Shown here: positions 18,345 to 28,163 of the stretch, one piece after another
Position numbering within the stretch: the first letter of the stretch is position 1
Layout: each line of letters opens with the position of its first letter
Assembly: GCF_026262505.1 (NCBI RefSeq)
Contig: NC_067207.1
Location: forward strand, 18,568,082-18,632,081
Length of the DNA: 64,000 nt
Source: Trichomonas vaginalis G3
Lineage: Eukaryota > Parabasalia > Trichomonadida > Trichomonadidae
Direction of reading: 5' to 3'
Program-made: the position numbers and the translations under genes
The notes under the pieces: generated by a model
Databases searched by the model: none
Seen by the model: the letters and a program-made list of their open reading frames with translations, nothing else
Told to the model about the DNA's origin: nothing

Positions 18345-19139
18345 ATGAATTGGAATCCTCAACTCCATTATCCAAATGCAAATGGTGCCCAACTTCCCAA
18401 TTTGTTTACTAGTCCTCCAGTTTATCCTCATAGCAACACCACCTTTGTAAGACCAACTTCTTTCGAAACTTCACCAAGTCCATTTGATGTCGATCAATTT
18501 CTCACAGATATTCAAAACCGCTCAGCCAGAGAAATAAACAGCGAGAGGGCCGTTTTTTCTTCGCCTATTTCAGTTCCTGCTTCACCACTTCCTTCATTTA
18601 TTGACCGCGAAAACGAAAGACGAGATAACAGAACTAGATATGACTTCAACCAAGCTGTTCTTGATACAGTCATTGATACAATTTATTTAAGACTTTATCC
18701 TACTGATATTTGGGAATCGGCACGGCTAACTGCAAAACAAATCGTTGATCAGTACTTCAAACGACGATCCTCCAAGAAAATGCCGTTTCATTATAAGCTT
18801 TACAATGCTCTACAAATAACAACCCAACACCCAGAATTAGTCCCTGTATTTGGAGCTCAGTGGGTCACAGACACAGTTTTTAAGATATATCGTCTTCCGT
18901 TTGCAAATCTACTCGGCGTGGGATCGATTAATGGCGCTTTGTTTAATAAACAAGGTTCATTACCAACCCACGGCTTTTTAACTGTATTCCCTCAGACTGT
19001 ATATGGAATAAATCCGAGAATGATTTCAGATGTCGATAACGACTCGGTAAGGATGTTTCGCCACGCTTCACCTTATTTCCATATAAATGCAACCGAATCA
19101 GAACTAGCAAAATGCAGATGGAAGAATCCTAGAAATTAA
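18345..19139 (+). CDS. Initiator-binding-domain (IBD) protein
   Basis: A 264-residue protein from ATG 18,345. The first 100 residues are Pro/Ser/Asn-rich and probably disordered. The domain from about residue 105 to 220 has FNQAVLDTVIDTIYLRLYP, then MPFHYKLYNALQITTQHPEL, VPVFGAQWVTDTVFKIYRLP, FANLLGVGSINGALFNKQGS and PTHGF. This matches my memory of the winged-helix IBD of trichomonad IBP39, which binds the initiator of nearly all protein-coding promoters; trichomonads have a large family of such proteins. A transcription-factor role in the nucleus is therefore likely. The assignment is by pattern only. Confidence 0.6.
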   Translation: MNWNPQLHYPNANGAQLPNLFTSPPVYPHSNTTFVRPTSFETSPSPFDVDQFLTDIQNRSAREINSERAVFSSPISVPASPLPSFIDRENERRDNRTRYDFNQAVLDTVIDTIYLRLYPTDIWESARLTAKQIVDQYFKRRSSKKMPFHYKLYNALQITTQHPELVPVFGAQWVTDTVFKIYRLPFANLLGVGSINGALFNKQGSLPTHGFLTVFPQTVYGINPRMISDVDNDSVRMFRHASPYFHINATESELAKCRWKNPRN

Positions 19140-20277
19140 TCAGATATTTCCCATGATTTGTTTTTCGTTTTTATTCACTCATTACTCATATTTCCCTTAG
19201 ATTTTACTTCAGCTTAGAATTCATGGGATCGAAAGTATCTTACTACTCAACAGATTTACTGCAATTGGGCTTAGAGCTCGGTTCATTCAAATCTAAGAGT
19301 ATTTTAATATTAATCCTTTGCAAGGGTTTTTATTCCTATTATTTTGTTATTTGTATTGTAATCTTTCTCTATCTTGTTCACTTTACATATTCAGATATGA
19401 ATATATATATTATTGTAAATTTATTCTTCGGAAAAATAATCTTTCCTTTTTTTTTTATCAAATCTTGGACTTTTCGAGAATTGATACTGAAACTACATTC
19501 CAAGAAACTTCAAAATTACCTTTCGCTTTTTATTGGTTAGTAGGCCAGATTCAATTTTACATCATTTTATCATAACGTGTTTTTTTTATCCATAATCATT
19601 TTGATTGTCAATGCTTTGCAAGCAACAAATATCTTAATCAGAATAAAACCAAATTTTTGAATTTCGAAATCGGAAAAAAGTCAATATGTCTGCCTTTGAA
19701 GAACAATGAAGAATATAATTTCATCTGTAACCAAACCACCAATTCTCTCTTTCTTTTCCCCATCGGATGATTTATATGAAGAGAGAAGGTAAATTTAGAA
19801 ATCTTTTCTCCAAACATCAAAATTAATTTGTGAGAAAATATCAAAGCTAATTATGAGAAGGTAGTTTTTATTCTAAATTTCTTTCATTGGCAGAGTTTGT
19901 TGAATTCCCGAGTCAAAAAAAGTTCACATCAAGAAGTAAAACGTATTTAAATATTAGTTTGTTCATTGAGGTCTTGATGTTCTTAAATAACAAAAAGTAT
20001 ACTCGTATAAATGATTTACAGATTTTAATTTCGAGATTTATAAGATATTTGAGCAGAATTTTCTTCGATTTTGTGGAAGCTATTATGCTTATATATATAG
20101 TTTAAATCTGAATCAATACTCATGCAATCACCAAATTCAAAATGAACATGAAAATGTGATGCGACCATATATAAAGTACTCCCGAGAATCATTTTTGCTT
20201 TTTTTCCTTGAAAATATTATTTAATTTCAGATTGCAAATAGGAAAAAGTGGGAAAGCGATATCAGGACTTTAGAGAA
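19140..20277. other. Gene-free spacer, 1.1 kb
   Basis: A hydrophobic open stretch at 19,223-19,540 starts with an ATG but shows no domain and is low in complexity after 60 codons, so I do not call it a gene. Nothing else is supported. Confidence 0.45.
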
Positions 20278-20287
20278 ATTCTCTTTC

Positions 20288-20653
20288 GAGTAGGTGACAA
20301 AAGTGCATACTCTTAAACAACCGTCGGATTTCCGGGTGAAATCGTGACACACTTTCGTCTTTCGTAGGCAGTGGTGGTTGTTACAAAAGGTAACTTCGAA
20401 TGTAGCGTGAAATCTGCAAAAAAAATTCTGAAATTTGAATGGAGAACACAAAAATTGAATAGTTTACGTCAATAAAAAAGAGAAAAATGAAGCCAATGTG
20501 TCTCGAACCTAGGACTTAGAGCAGCAATCACACTGTTTATCCCATTACACTACATGCATCTCTCACCTCAATGAATGAGATCAACTATATGATAACTTTT
20601 TCCCCATTATATTCTTGTGGAAAAGTGACAAATAGCAACTTTGACCCTCTCTC
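20288..20653. mobile_element. Non-autonomous MULE (MITE) with tRNA-like segment, copy 2
   Basis: 366 bp. The left end reads GAGTAGGTGACAAAAGTGC; the right end, read inward, is GAGAGAGGGTCAAAGTTGC. The left end is nearly identical to the right end of the transposase-bearing MULE at 32,606-35,145 (GAGTAGGTGACAAAAGTAC), and the right end matches that element's left end (GAGATTGGGACAAAGTTGC). A 10-bp target duplication surrounds it. It is therefore a MITE probably mobilised by that MULE. It contains no ORF, but has a tRNA-like stretch on the minus strand. Confidence 0.85.
20492..20560 (-). other. tRNA-like sequence within MITE, copy 2
   Basis: Same relic as at 10,584-10,652: A-box-like TAGTGTAATGGG and B-box-like GGTTCGAGACA on the minus strand at tRNA spacing. 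The cloverleaf is incomplete, with a broken T stem and no acceptor pairing that I can see. Confidence 0.6.
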
Positions 20654-22030
20654 ATTCTCTTTCTCTTTATATTTATCTTTGTTTTTTGAAATTCTCTTTC
20701 TCTTCATATTAATCATTATTTTATCGAATTCTCTTTCTCTTCATATTTATCATTATTTTATCGAATTCTCTTTCTTCTCAAATTTATCACTATTTTATTA
20801 CATTCTCTCTCTTTTCATATTAATCATTGTTTTATAAAATTCTCTTTCTCTTCATATTTATAGATGTTTTATGTAATTCTTTCGATATTAATGAATGCCC
20901 TCTTAGTATTGCAGTCAAAATAGAATCAACAGAAATTGTCCAATTCCTAGTTGAGCATGGTGCTGATGTTAACATGAAGCTTATTCTCTCTCTCTTCATA
21001 TTTATCACTGTTTCATCAAATTCTCTTTATTCTCAAATTTATCATTGTTTGATAGAATCTTCTTTCTCTTTATATTTATCATTATTTTATGAAATTCTCT
21101 TTCTATTCATATTTATCATTATTTTCTAGCATTCTCTTTCTCTTCATATTTATCATTATTTTATCTAATTCTCTTTCTCTTCATATTTATCATTATTTTA
21201 TCTAATTCTCTTTCTCTTCATATTTATCATTATTTTATTACATTTTCTTTCTCTTCATATTTATCATTATTTTATATAATTCTCTTTCTCTTTATATTTA
21301 TAGTTGTTTTATGCAATTATCTTTCTCTTTATATCTGTCATTGTTTAATGAAATTCTCTTTCTTTCCATATTTATCATTATTTTATAAAATTCTCTTTCT
21401 ATTCATATTTATCATTATTTTATTGGGTTCTCTTTCTCTTCATATCTGTCATTGTTTAATGAAATTCTCTCAATATTAATGAATGCCCTCTTAGTATTGC
21501 TATCAAAATTAAAGCAACAAATATTATCAAATTCTTAGTTGAGCATGGTGCTGATGTTAACATGAAGCTTATTCTCTCTCTCTTCATATTTATCACTGTT
21601 TCATCAAATTCTCTTTATTCTCAAATTTATCATTGTTTGATAGAATCTTCTTTCTCTTTATATTTATCATTATTTTATGAAATTCTCTTTCTATTCATAT
21701 TTATCATTATTTTCTAGCATTCTCTTTCTCTTCATATTTATCATTATTTTATATAATTCTCTTTCTCTTCATATTTATCATTATTTTATCTAATTTTCTT
21801 TCTCTTCATATTTATCATTATTTTATACAATTCTCTTTCTCTTCATATTTATCATTATTTTATTGGGTTCTCTTTCTCTTCATATCTGTCATTGTTTAAT
21901 GAAATTCTCTTTCTTTCCATATTTATCATTATTTTATAAAATTCTCTTTCTATTCATATTTATCATTATTTTATTGGGTTCTCTTTCTCTTCATATCTGT
22001 CATTGTTTAATGAAATTCTCTCAATATTAA
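20654..22030 (+). repeat. Minisatellite of about 34 bp, higher-order organised
   Basis: Dozens of imperfect units of the type TTCTCTTTCTCTTCATAT followed by TTATCATTATTTTATC. The array is broken by near-identical ankyrin-coding modules at about 20,880, 21,475 and 22,022, giving a higher-order repeat of roughly 550-600 bp that includes shared variant units (CTATTCATATTTATC, TTTTCTAGCATTC). The spacing is regular but the units have no spacer diversity, so this is not a CRISPR array. Confidence 0.85.
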
Positions 22031-22113
22031 TGAATGCCCTCTTAGTATTGCTATCAAAATTAAAGCAACAAATATTATCAAATTCTTAGTTGAACATGGT
22101 GCCACAAATGTCT
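20878..22113 (+). pseudogene. Ankyrin-repeat gene remnants
   Basis: Three modules at about 20,878-20,977, 21,474-21,572 and 22,022-22,113 each encode one ankyrin-like repeat of the type INECPLSIAIKI...IIKFLVEHGADVN. The last ends in HGATNV and a stop, as a gene end would. Between them lies only minisatellite. This looks like an ankyrin gene of the large trichomonad family whose linker was overrun by repeat expansion and whose module was copied with it. No continuous ORF across the region is visible. Confidence 0.6.
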
Positions 22114-23647
22114 AATAGTTCTTTTTCCAATAACATTATTCTATATTGAAAAAAAAAAGAATTAGTAATGTTAGCACTATTTACGAATAAACATTCCATA
22201 ATAATTTAATGTTAATTCATTAATACACACAAATTTAAAGGTGGTTACATATTTCTGGAAATCAATTATCGTTTTTCAACATATTTCAAAAATGTACTTT
22301 CCCATCGAGACGATAATCCTAATAATTTTGTATTGTTTAATTTTGTTTTTGAGATATGTACTAGCAAGATATTTAAAATATTACCAAGTGTAAAACAATG
22401 GGAATATAGAGAATATTTAATGGACCGCTGCACCGATAAGTAAACTAAATGAGCCTAAATTTAAAAGTGAAAAAATTTTAAAAATAGACCTCTCAATTTT
22501 TTACCAAATTAAACAAATGCATGCAGTTGGATATAAAACAGAGCAAATAACCAATACTGTTATCGCAGCATATATCATCAAACTTTTAAGTTGTGTTTTC
22601 GAAATATCTCAGTGCTTATCTTTGATATTTGTATATATAACCAAAAGATCAACATCATTATACACAATAAAATGGTTGTTTAAAGATTAATTGATTAGAA
22701 GTAGATGCTTATCCAGTTTTGCACATATTCATGCAGGGTCTATCATAGGTACCCTGCACCTATACATGCTTAACTGGAAAAGGACTTACTTTTGTTCTTC
22801 GATGCGAATTGATCAAATGTGTGTAATTCATATATGTTCCACATATTGAAATTACACTTCGTTGATATTTAACATATAAGCCTTTAAATATTAAGCCGAT
22901 AATGAATAAATTACAAATTTAAAGGCTGTTTACGAATCTACTCTAATATGAAATGTTCAATTTTGTGTTTATTGATCTAAAACAAGCATATCATGCTATT
23001 TTAAGCCCAATTTAGATGAATAAAGTTTGGTGATCTATAGTGTGAAGACACAAACTTACAGCATTTCTTTATGCCAAAAATCAATTTTGATATAATATAA
23101 TTTAGGGCCTCAGGTGGCTACGCTTGCCATTCGGGTAAGTATGCCATCTTCGGCAAAATAAATATATAAATATTTTGATTATATGATATGAATTCATTCA
23201 AACTATGAAGTTTATTTGGAGAATTATATGGTCATATGCTCGGAAAAGCATATGTAATGAATTCCGATTCTTAATATATTCTAATAACTAAACAATAAGT
23301 TTTCTGTGAGTTTGGATGATAATTAAATAATAAATAATTTGAAAAATTGAAATTTTTGCTATTTGGTTGGGGCTTGTGAAGAACACTAATATATGCTTAC
23401 TTAAAATATGATTAAAATTTCTGAACGAAAACTATCAAAAATAAGTCATAAAAAATATAAAAATAAGAATCTGATTTATTGTAGATTAATAATCCGCAAG
23501 GTCTTCGTAACATCCATGATATATATACTGTCTTAATTCTATCGGCACAAAGCTTAAAATATTATTATCATTAATCAACAACTTCGTTACTTGATTGAAA
23601 CTTCACTGTAAGCTTAAAAGATATCCCAGACTGCAATTATTCGTATA
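22114..23647. other. Gene-free spacer, 1.5 kb
   Basis: AT-rich DNA without supported ORFs. A small imperfect inverted repeat around TACCCTGCACC at 22,735-22,765 is the only structure noticed. Confidence 0.45.
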
Positions 23648-24112
23648 TTACTTCTTTTCCTCAAATTTGTATAAAACAACCGGAACTTTGACTTCTTCAG
23701 CAAAATTTCTTAGCATTTTCTCATATGATTCCCAATTTCCGCCAGCTAATCCACACCCAATTCGATATGGAAAAGCAATTGATTCAAGATTGTCAATTTT
23801 AGCGATTTCGGATAAACATGACTGAAAATATCCTTCTCTATTCTCAATAGTATCAGATTTAGTAGGTTTTCCAGCACTAAATTGGCCAATTAAATTTATA
23901 ACGTATCTTTGATCGGTTCCGTTACCACAGACTATAATAGCACCTGGTATATTAGCACTATACCTTTCTCGATTTTTGTATACATTGGAATATGGAAATT
24001 TATCAAATATTTGCTTTGCCAATCCTTTTGCATACTTCGTGATACAATTGCATTGATGAACTATATACTTTTCCTTGGCTTCAGTAATATCTTCTTCCAC
24101 TATTGATAGCAT
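23648..24112 (-). CDS. Macrodomain protein (Poa1p/TARG1-like ADP-ribose hydrolase)
   Basis: 154 residues, a single macrodomain. ATG 24,112 is chosen because the domain begins at once (MLSIVEEDIT) and a TCATTC initiator-like motif sits just upstream; the longer frame starts at GTG. Motifs: IVHQCNCITKYAKGLAKQI in the ligand-binding N-terminal loop, PGAIIV, VINLIGQ, and the phosphate-binding GCGLAGGNWE near residue 125. The NCIT and GxGLAGG pattern is that of the Poa1p/TARG1-like group, which removes ADP-ribose from 1''-phosphate or from proteins. Likely a cytosolic or nuclear enzyme of ADP-ribose metabolism. Divergent from the PPPDE gene. Confidence 0.8.
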   Translation of the reverse strand: MLSIVEEDITEAKEKYIVHQCNCITKYAKGLAKQIFDKFPYSNVYKNRERYSANIPGAIIVCGNGTDQRYVINLIGQFSAGKPTKSDTIENREGYFQSCLSEIAKIDNLESIAFPYRIGCGLAGGNWESYEKMLRNFAEEVKVPVVLYKFEEKK

Positions 24113-24521
24113 TTTTCCTTGAATGAATGTCACTTTTTATTCATCATAATCATCCTTGTTTTGTGGTGTCACAAAGAAATCTCGCATTCAATGAAACTAC
24201 AACAACCAATTTGCTTAATATAATTTCGTTATTGTAGAATAATTTCGATTAAAACTGTTTTTGTTGATTATTGATTAAAACAAACAATACATTTTATCAT
24301 CTATACTAGTTTGTGATCTTATATCTTATTTCCAGCAGTATGATTGCAATTTTTTCGATCCCGATCAATAATTTATATTCAAATTATCAATAATGACGAT
24401 ACAATGAATCTACACAATACGTAGATCTTATGATCGTATTTTCTCCGGTGAAAATTTTCCGCGCATTCAAAAATGTGAATTGAATAATATACGTTTTCAA
24501 TTTTCATCGCAGAAATTAAAA
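24113..24521. promoter_or_regulatory. Divergent promoter region between macrodomain and PPPDE genes
   Basis: A 409-bp head-to-head spacer. TCATTCAAGG lies just before the macrodomain ATG on the minus strand, and TCAATTTTCATC at 24,497-24,508 lies 13 bases before the PPPDE ATG; both resemble trichomonad initiators. Confidence 0.5.
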
Positions 24522-25091
24522 ATGGAAGGAGCTTCAATACGCGTCAATGTATACGATCTCACAAAAGTTAATTCATTATTCAGAAAATCGAAGCTTGGCG
24601 TTTATCATACAAGTGTTGTTGTTGGCGATCAATTTGAAGTTTATTATGGGTTTTATAAATCAGGATGCACAGGTGTTGACTATGCTACTACCATTAACTC
24701 ATTACCTTCGAGTATGTCTGGAACTTTCTACTCAACATATGAACTTGGAAAGTCAGAATTAACAGTAGATGAATGTAGGAAAGTCGCTAGACAAATGTCA
24801 TTAAGAGAAGAATGGCTTTCCAATAGATACAACATTCTAAATCATAATTGCCATGCTTTCGCATTGGAATATTGCAAAGCGATATTATGTCCTCACAAAC
24901 TGTTGAATTTTCCTGCATATGTATTCAAAGGTGAAAGTGTGGGAAGTGCCCTCTATGATAACTTCCTTTCGTTATTCATTGATAAAGATCATCCACCATA
25001 CTTCCTCAATAAGCAACCATACAAAAAGGAAGAGAACAGACCTCCAACAATTATTATTCAAAGTCCTACCAAACGCCTCTCAGTTTGGTAA
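24522..25091 (+). CDS. PPPDE-family thiol peptidase (DeSI-like)
   Basis: 189 residues from ATG 24,522. The fold starts IRVNVYDLTKVNSLF; the catalytic His is in GVYHTSVVVGDQFEVYYG near residue 28 and the catalytic Cys is in NILNHNCHAFALEYCKAIL near residue 110. These are the two signature blocks of PPPDE enzymes, which include deSUMOylating isopeptidases and deubiquitinases. The C-terminal tail after residue 150 is Lys/Pro-rich and probably disordered. A cytosolic or nuclear role in removing ubiquitin-like proteins is expected from the family; the substrate is unknown. Confidence 0.85.
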   Translation: MEGASIRVNVYDLTKVNSLFRKSKLGVYHTSVVVGDQFEVYYGFYKSGCTGVDYATTINSLPSSMSGTFYSTYELGKSELTVDECRKVARQMSLREEWLSNRYNILNHNCHAFALEYCKAILCPHKLLNFPAYVFKGESVGSALYDNFLSLFIDKDHPPYFLNKQPYKKEENRPPTIIIQSPTKRLSVW

Positions 25092-25240
25092 CATATATTG
25101 TTTGTAAATTATATTATTTCTATTTCTTATTTTTTTTTCCATCGAACCAGATATTAAGCAGGCTAATGAGCTTTCTATTTCATAGGATAAAAATAAATGT
25201 TATTTGGATCTTAAAAGAAATTTCGATAAGAAAAAAGTTT

Positions 25241-25311
25241 TCCGATACGGGGAGTCGAACCCCGATCCTGTGGATGAAAACCACATATCCTAACCGCTGA
25301 ACGATATCGGA
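25241..25311 (-). tRNA. tRNA-Glu (anticodon TTC)
   Basis: A full cloverleaf on the minus strand: acceptor TCCGATA pairs with TATCGGA, anticodon stem TGTGG/CCACA encloses TTTTCAT with TTC in the anticodon position, T arm CGGGG-TTCGACT-CCCCG. Both internal promoter boxes are intact. An A/T-rich stretch with T runs lies on either side. Confidence 0.93.
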
Positions 25312-25655
25312 TTCACATTTTTATTTCTTTTATTTTATAAATAAATAATAAATAAATATTTCTTTGAGATTTCTTTCCTAGCAAAAACATCATTTTACCT
25401 TTAACCATTTTTAGACTACTTTTAATAGTTATTTTAGATAAGAATGCATAAGCAATAATCAACTTTTCTAACACACAATTGATTTTATAGAAATTTGTCT
25501 ATAACTTTTTACCCTGATCCTCTTTTTGAAAATGAGTTTTTGCTAAAGCTATTATATCTTCAGAAGTCATTGCATTTTATATATTCCAAAGCAATAAAAT
25601 TATTCAATTCATTCTAAGATATTGCTTTTAGAAAAAAAAATAAAAGAAAAAGTAT

Positions 25656-25726
25656 TGCACCGCCCGGGAATCGAACCCGGACCCCCACCTTGGCAAGGTG
25701 AAATTCTACCATTAGACCAGCGGTGC
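25656..25726 (-). tRNA. tRNA-Gly (anticodon GCC)
   Basis: A cloverleaf on the minus strand: acceptor GCACCGC pairs with GCGGTGC, A box TGGTCTAATGG, anticodon arm CACCT-TGCCAAG-GTG with GCC, T arm CCGGG-TTCGATT-CCCGG. A T-rich run downstream on the minus strand can terminate polymerase III. Same strand as the tRNA-Glu, 344 bp away. Confidence 0.93.
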
Positions 25727-25979
25727 TTCACATTTTCGTTATTTTTCTGTTAATATTTAAGTATTAATTATCCCACAAATTCATCAAATTTCCTCAACTC
25801 ATTAAAATTATACTTAACCTATCAGAAAACTATAAGACATAAAATTTCTTTATTCAATTCTCTATGAATATACTTTCTGATTCAATCAGAAAATGTATTA
25901 ATCAAATAAAATTTCTAAATACATAACAAATAGATAATAAACAATTCAAAATCAAATATAATCACTCATTATATACAAA

Positions 25980-26900
25980 TTATATTGTAGAAGCCAACAG
26001 ATTCAGTCTTCTTCCGTGAGAAGTTTGAGATTTTCTTGTTGGAGGTGGAAACAGAGATCTTCTGTTCTGTATAGCTTCAATAGCTCTTGTCTGGTTCTCT
26101 CTTGTCTTTATAATCGATGGAAGTAGCGAAGATTTGTCTTTTTCCCATTTATCAACTAAAGCACTCATTTGGTTAGCGTGCTTTTGTTGTAGTTTTGCTC
26201 GTTCCATGCCAACATATCTATCCCAGTTCTCTCTATGTTGTTGATCTTCTATTTCTTGTAATTCTTTCGCTTGTTTGTTCAAAGCATCAGCTTCAATGAA
26301 TCTCTTAGACGAAACTAATGACTTTTCTCTAAACTTAAGATTCAAATATGCTTGAGAATATTTCAAAAATTTAGGAAGCATCTTTTCATAAGTATGGTTT
26401 TCATTAAACTCATCCATTTCTTGCTTTTGTTTCTCTTCAAGACGTCTTATGGAATCTTGTTTCCGTTTTTCGAACGTATCCATGATATAATTTGCTTTAT
26501 CTGTAGTTTCGTTAAATTCATCAGTAGCATCATTAAGTCTTTCGATCAAACAATCATCTTTTATCTCTCTTGTCATTATGAAATCACTTCTTTTGAGTTT
26601 TGCTTGAATTTTTCTGTCAACATCTTCACATCTTTGGGCTAAAAGATAGTCTCCTGACTTAATAGAGTCTTGCTGCATGTTTTTGACCGCTTTTCTCGCA
26701 TTGTTCAGTTGATGAATTGTAAATTTGTCTAAAGATTCACCAGCAAGCATCCTTTGAGCGTGATCCATCATTTCATTATTAACTTTAAATGTTTTCGGAA
26801 CAGGCGACAAAGGAACTGAAAGCCTGGAAGCTGGACAAGTCTGATACATGTTTTTGCTCAAAAGGTGACAGTTTTCCTTGAAAAAAGTGCCAAATTTCAT
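25980..26900 (-). CDS. Coiled-coil protein, 306 aa
   Basis: ATG 26,900 (the longer frame starts at TTG). After about 25 residues comes a Pro-rich stretch (PASRLSVPLSPVP), then long amphipathic helices from residue 45 to 275, rich in Glu, Lys and Gln (RRLEEKQKQEMDEFNENHTY and later QHRENWDRYVGMERAKLQQK), and a basic tail with PPPTRKSQTSHGRRLN. No enzyme motif. I recall similar long coiled-coil proteins with paired EKMLPKF..YS..LLNLK-type segments in trichomonads, annotated as hypothetical; function is unknown, possibly cytoskeletal. Confidence 0.65.
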   Translation of the reverse strand: MKFGTFFKENCHLLSKNMYQTCPASRLSVPLSPVPKTFKVNNEMMDHAQRMLAGESLDKFTIHQLNNARKAVKNMQQDSIKSGDYLLAQRCEDVDRKIQAKLKRSDFIMTREIKDDCLIERLNDATDEFNETTDKANYIMDTFEKRKQDSIRRLEEKQKQEMDEFNENHTYEKMLPKFLKYSQAYLNLKFREKSLVSSKRFIEADALNKQAKELQEIEDQQHRENWDRYVGMERAKLQQKHANQMSALVDKWEKDKSSLLPSIIKTRENQTRAIEAIQNRRSLFPPPTRKSQTSHGRRLNLLASTI

Positions 26901-28152
26901 TACATCATGATCGGAAAAGAATATTATTTCGAGATTTGGAAATAACACCAATAATATACTCCCTACCGACTAGCAATTTACAGCATTCATTTCTCTATAT
27001 TTGCCAATAATTTTTTTTTTAAATTGAAGTCTCAGATATATTTTCCAGACTTTTTGATTGATTTAAGTGAAGCATCTAAAATCATGTTTGAATGCATATG
27101 CTTGCTTCTATCAGTTCAGATCCTATATATAGCGTTCCTTCGCAATATCGGTTCTCTTCATATGATTCTTTTCTAATGATCTATTTTCAACAAAAAATAT
27201 CTCATAACTTCATATGTTACATATAATATTTCTCCTGGAGATGTTAACTCTTTTAACTTGTTATTGACTATGTTTTCTTATACTTCATTGCTTTCCAAGA
27301 TGTTATTTTTCTGATTCCACTTTTCCGCATTTTTCTTCTCTTTTTACTTTTGTTACTCTTCAAGTCATACCGAAATATAATGCATTTCTTCTTGCATATT
27401 TTTTTTTCGAATGCCATATGGAGAGGATCGTTTGGATTTCTGTCACTGAAATGTATCTCAAAAAAATTATTTCATTCTCTATCTATTCAGTCAAGTTTTT
27501 AAATGAAGTTATATCTTAGTGATTGATTGAAATAAATCATCTTTTATTATTAGACCCCATGCAAGCAATATGTTAATCTAGATTATGTTTGGTTAGTATT
27601 TTCCTAGAATTATCCAAAATGGATAGGGGAATTTAAATTCCTTTTTCCATAATTTTAATTTTGATTAAAAGAGGATCACCATGAGTAAATATATTGTTAC
27701 TTATTAGGAATGATATATGACATATCTATCATTCCTTTGTTTACTGTTAAACATAATTACTCCATCATAATTTCAAATAGTCCACGACTTTTCAAAATTT
27801 TGAAAAGTTCACAATTATTTTTCAGATGGCTTTCTGCCAACAAAATCTATATATCAGGTACTGCTGACATCTAATTAACATCGTCAATTGATCGAAATTA
27901 ATAGATTTGCATATATTTCTAGCATATTTTGGATTAGATTTTGAGTTGCATCCCAATATTCACCAATTACTATCTGTCTAAAGATAAAATAGAGGCAAAA
28001 AGGACAATATAAGTTACATTTCTCTGTATTTTTGCATAAATCGCTCAAACAAAATGTAAACATATGATGAAAGCATCATTTCTTTCATTTTAAAATCTTC
28101 TGTTGCAATCATATAACGGGTGTGCAGAGACGATGAAAAAAAATGATTTCTA
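26901..28152. other. Gene-free spacer, 1.25 kb
   Basis: AT-rich sequence with T runs. No supported ORF, RNA or repeat. Confidence 0.45.
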
Positions 28153-28161
28153 TCAATTTTT
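28153..28161 (+). promoter_or_regulatory. Initiator-like TCAATTTTT
   Basis: Lies two bases before the ATG at 28,164. The identical nonamer stands before the thioredoxin-fold gene at 44,689-44,697. Both fit the trichomonad initiator pattern. Confidence 0.5.
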
Positions 28162-28163
28162 AT

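Larger units (their letters stand above)
20278..20663. repeat. 10-bp target-site duplication flanking MITE copy 2
   Basis: ATTCTCTTTC at 20,278-20,287 is repeated at 20,654-20,663, exactly outside the element ends. The same decamer is part of the minisatellite unit that follows, so the element landed in or at the edge of that array. Confidence 0.85.

Noticed and set aside
19223-19540. Hydrophobic 105-codon ORF starting with ATG
   Set aside because: No domain, no conserved context, and low-complexity AT-rich composition; it overlaps another open frame of equal quality.
20492-20560. A functional tRNA gene
   Set aside because: The T stem and acceptor stem do not pair; only the promoter-like boxes remain.
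20288-20653. A free-standing SINE
   Set aside because: The boundaries are MULE-type inverted ends with a 10-bp duplication and there is no A-rich tail, so a MITE containing a tRNA relic fits better.
20654-22030. Regular repeats that could suggest a CRISPR array
   Set aside because: Units are directly adjacent 34-bp minisatellite copies with no unique spacers, in a eukaryotic context.
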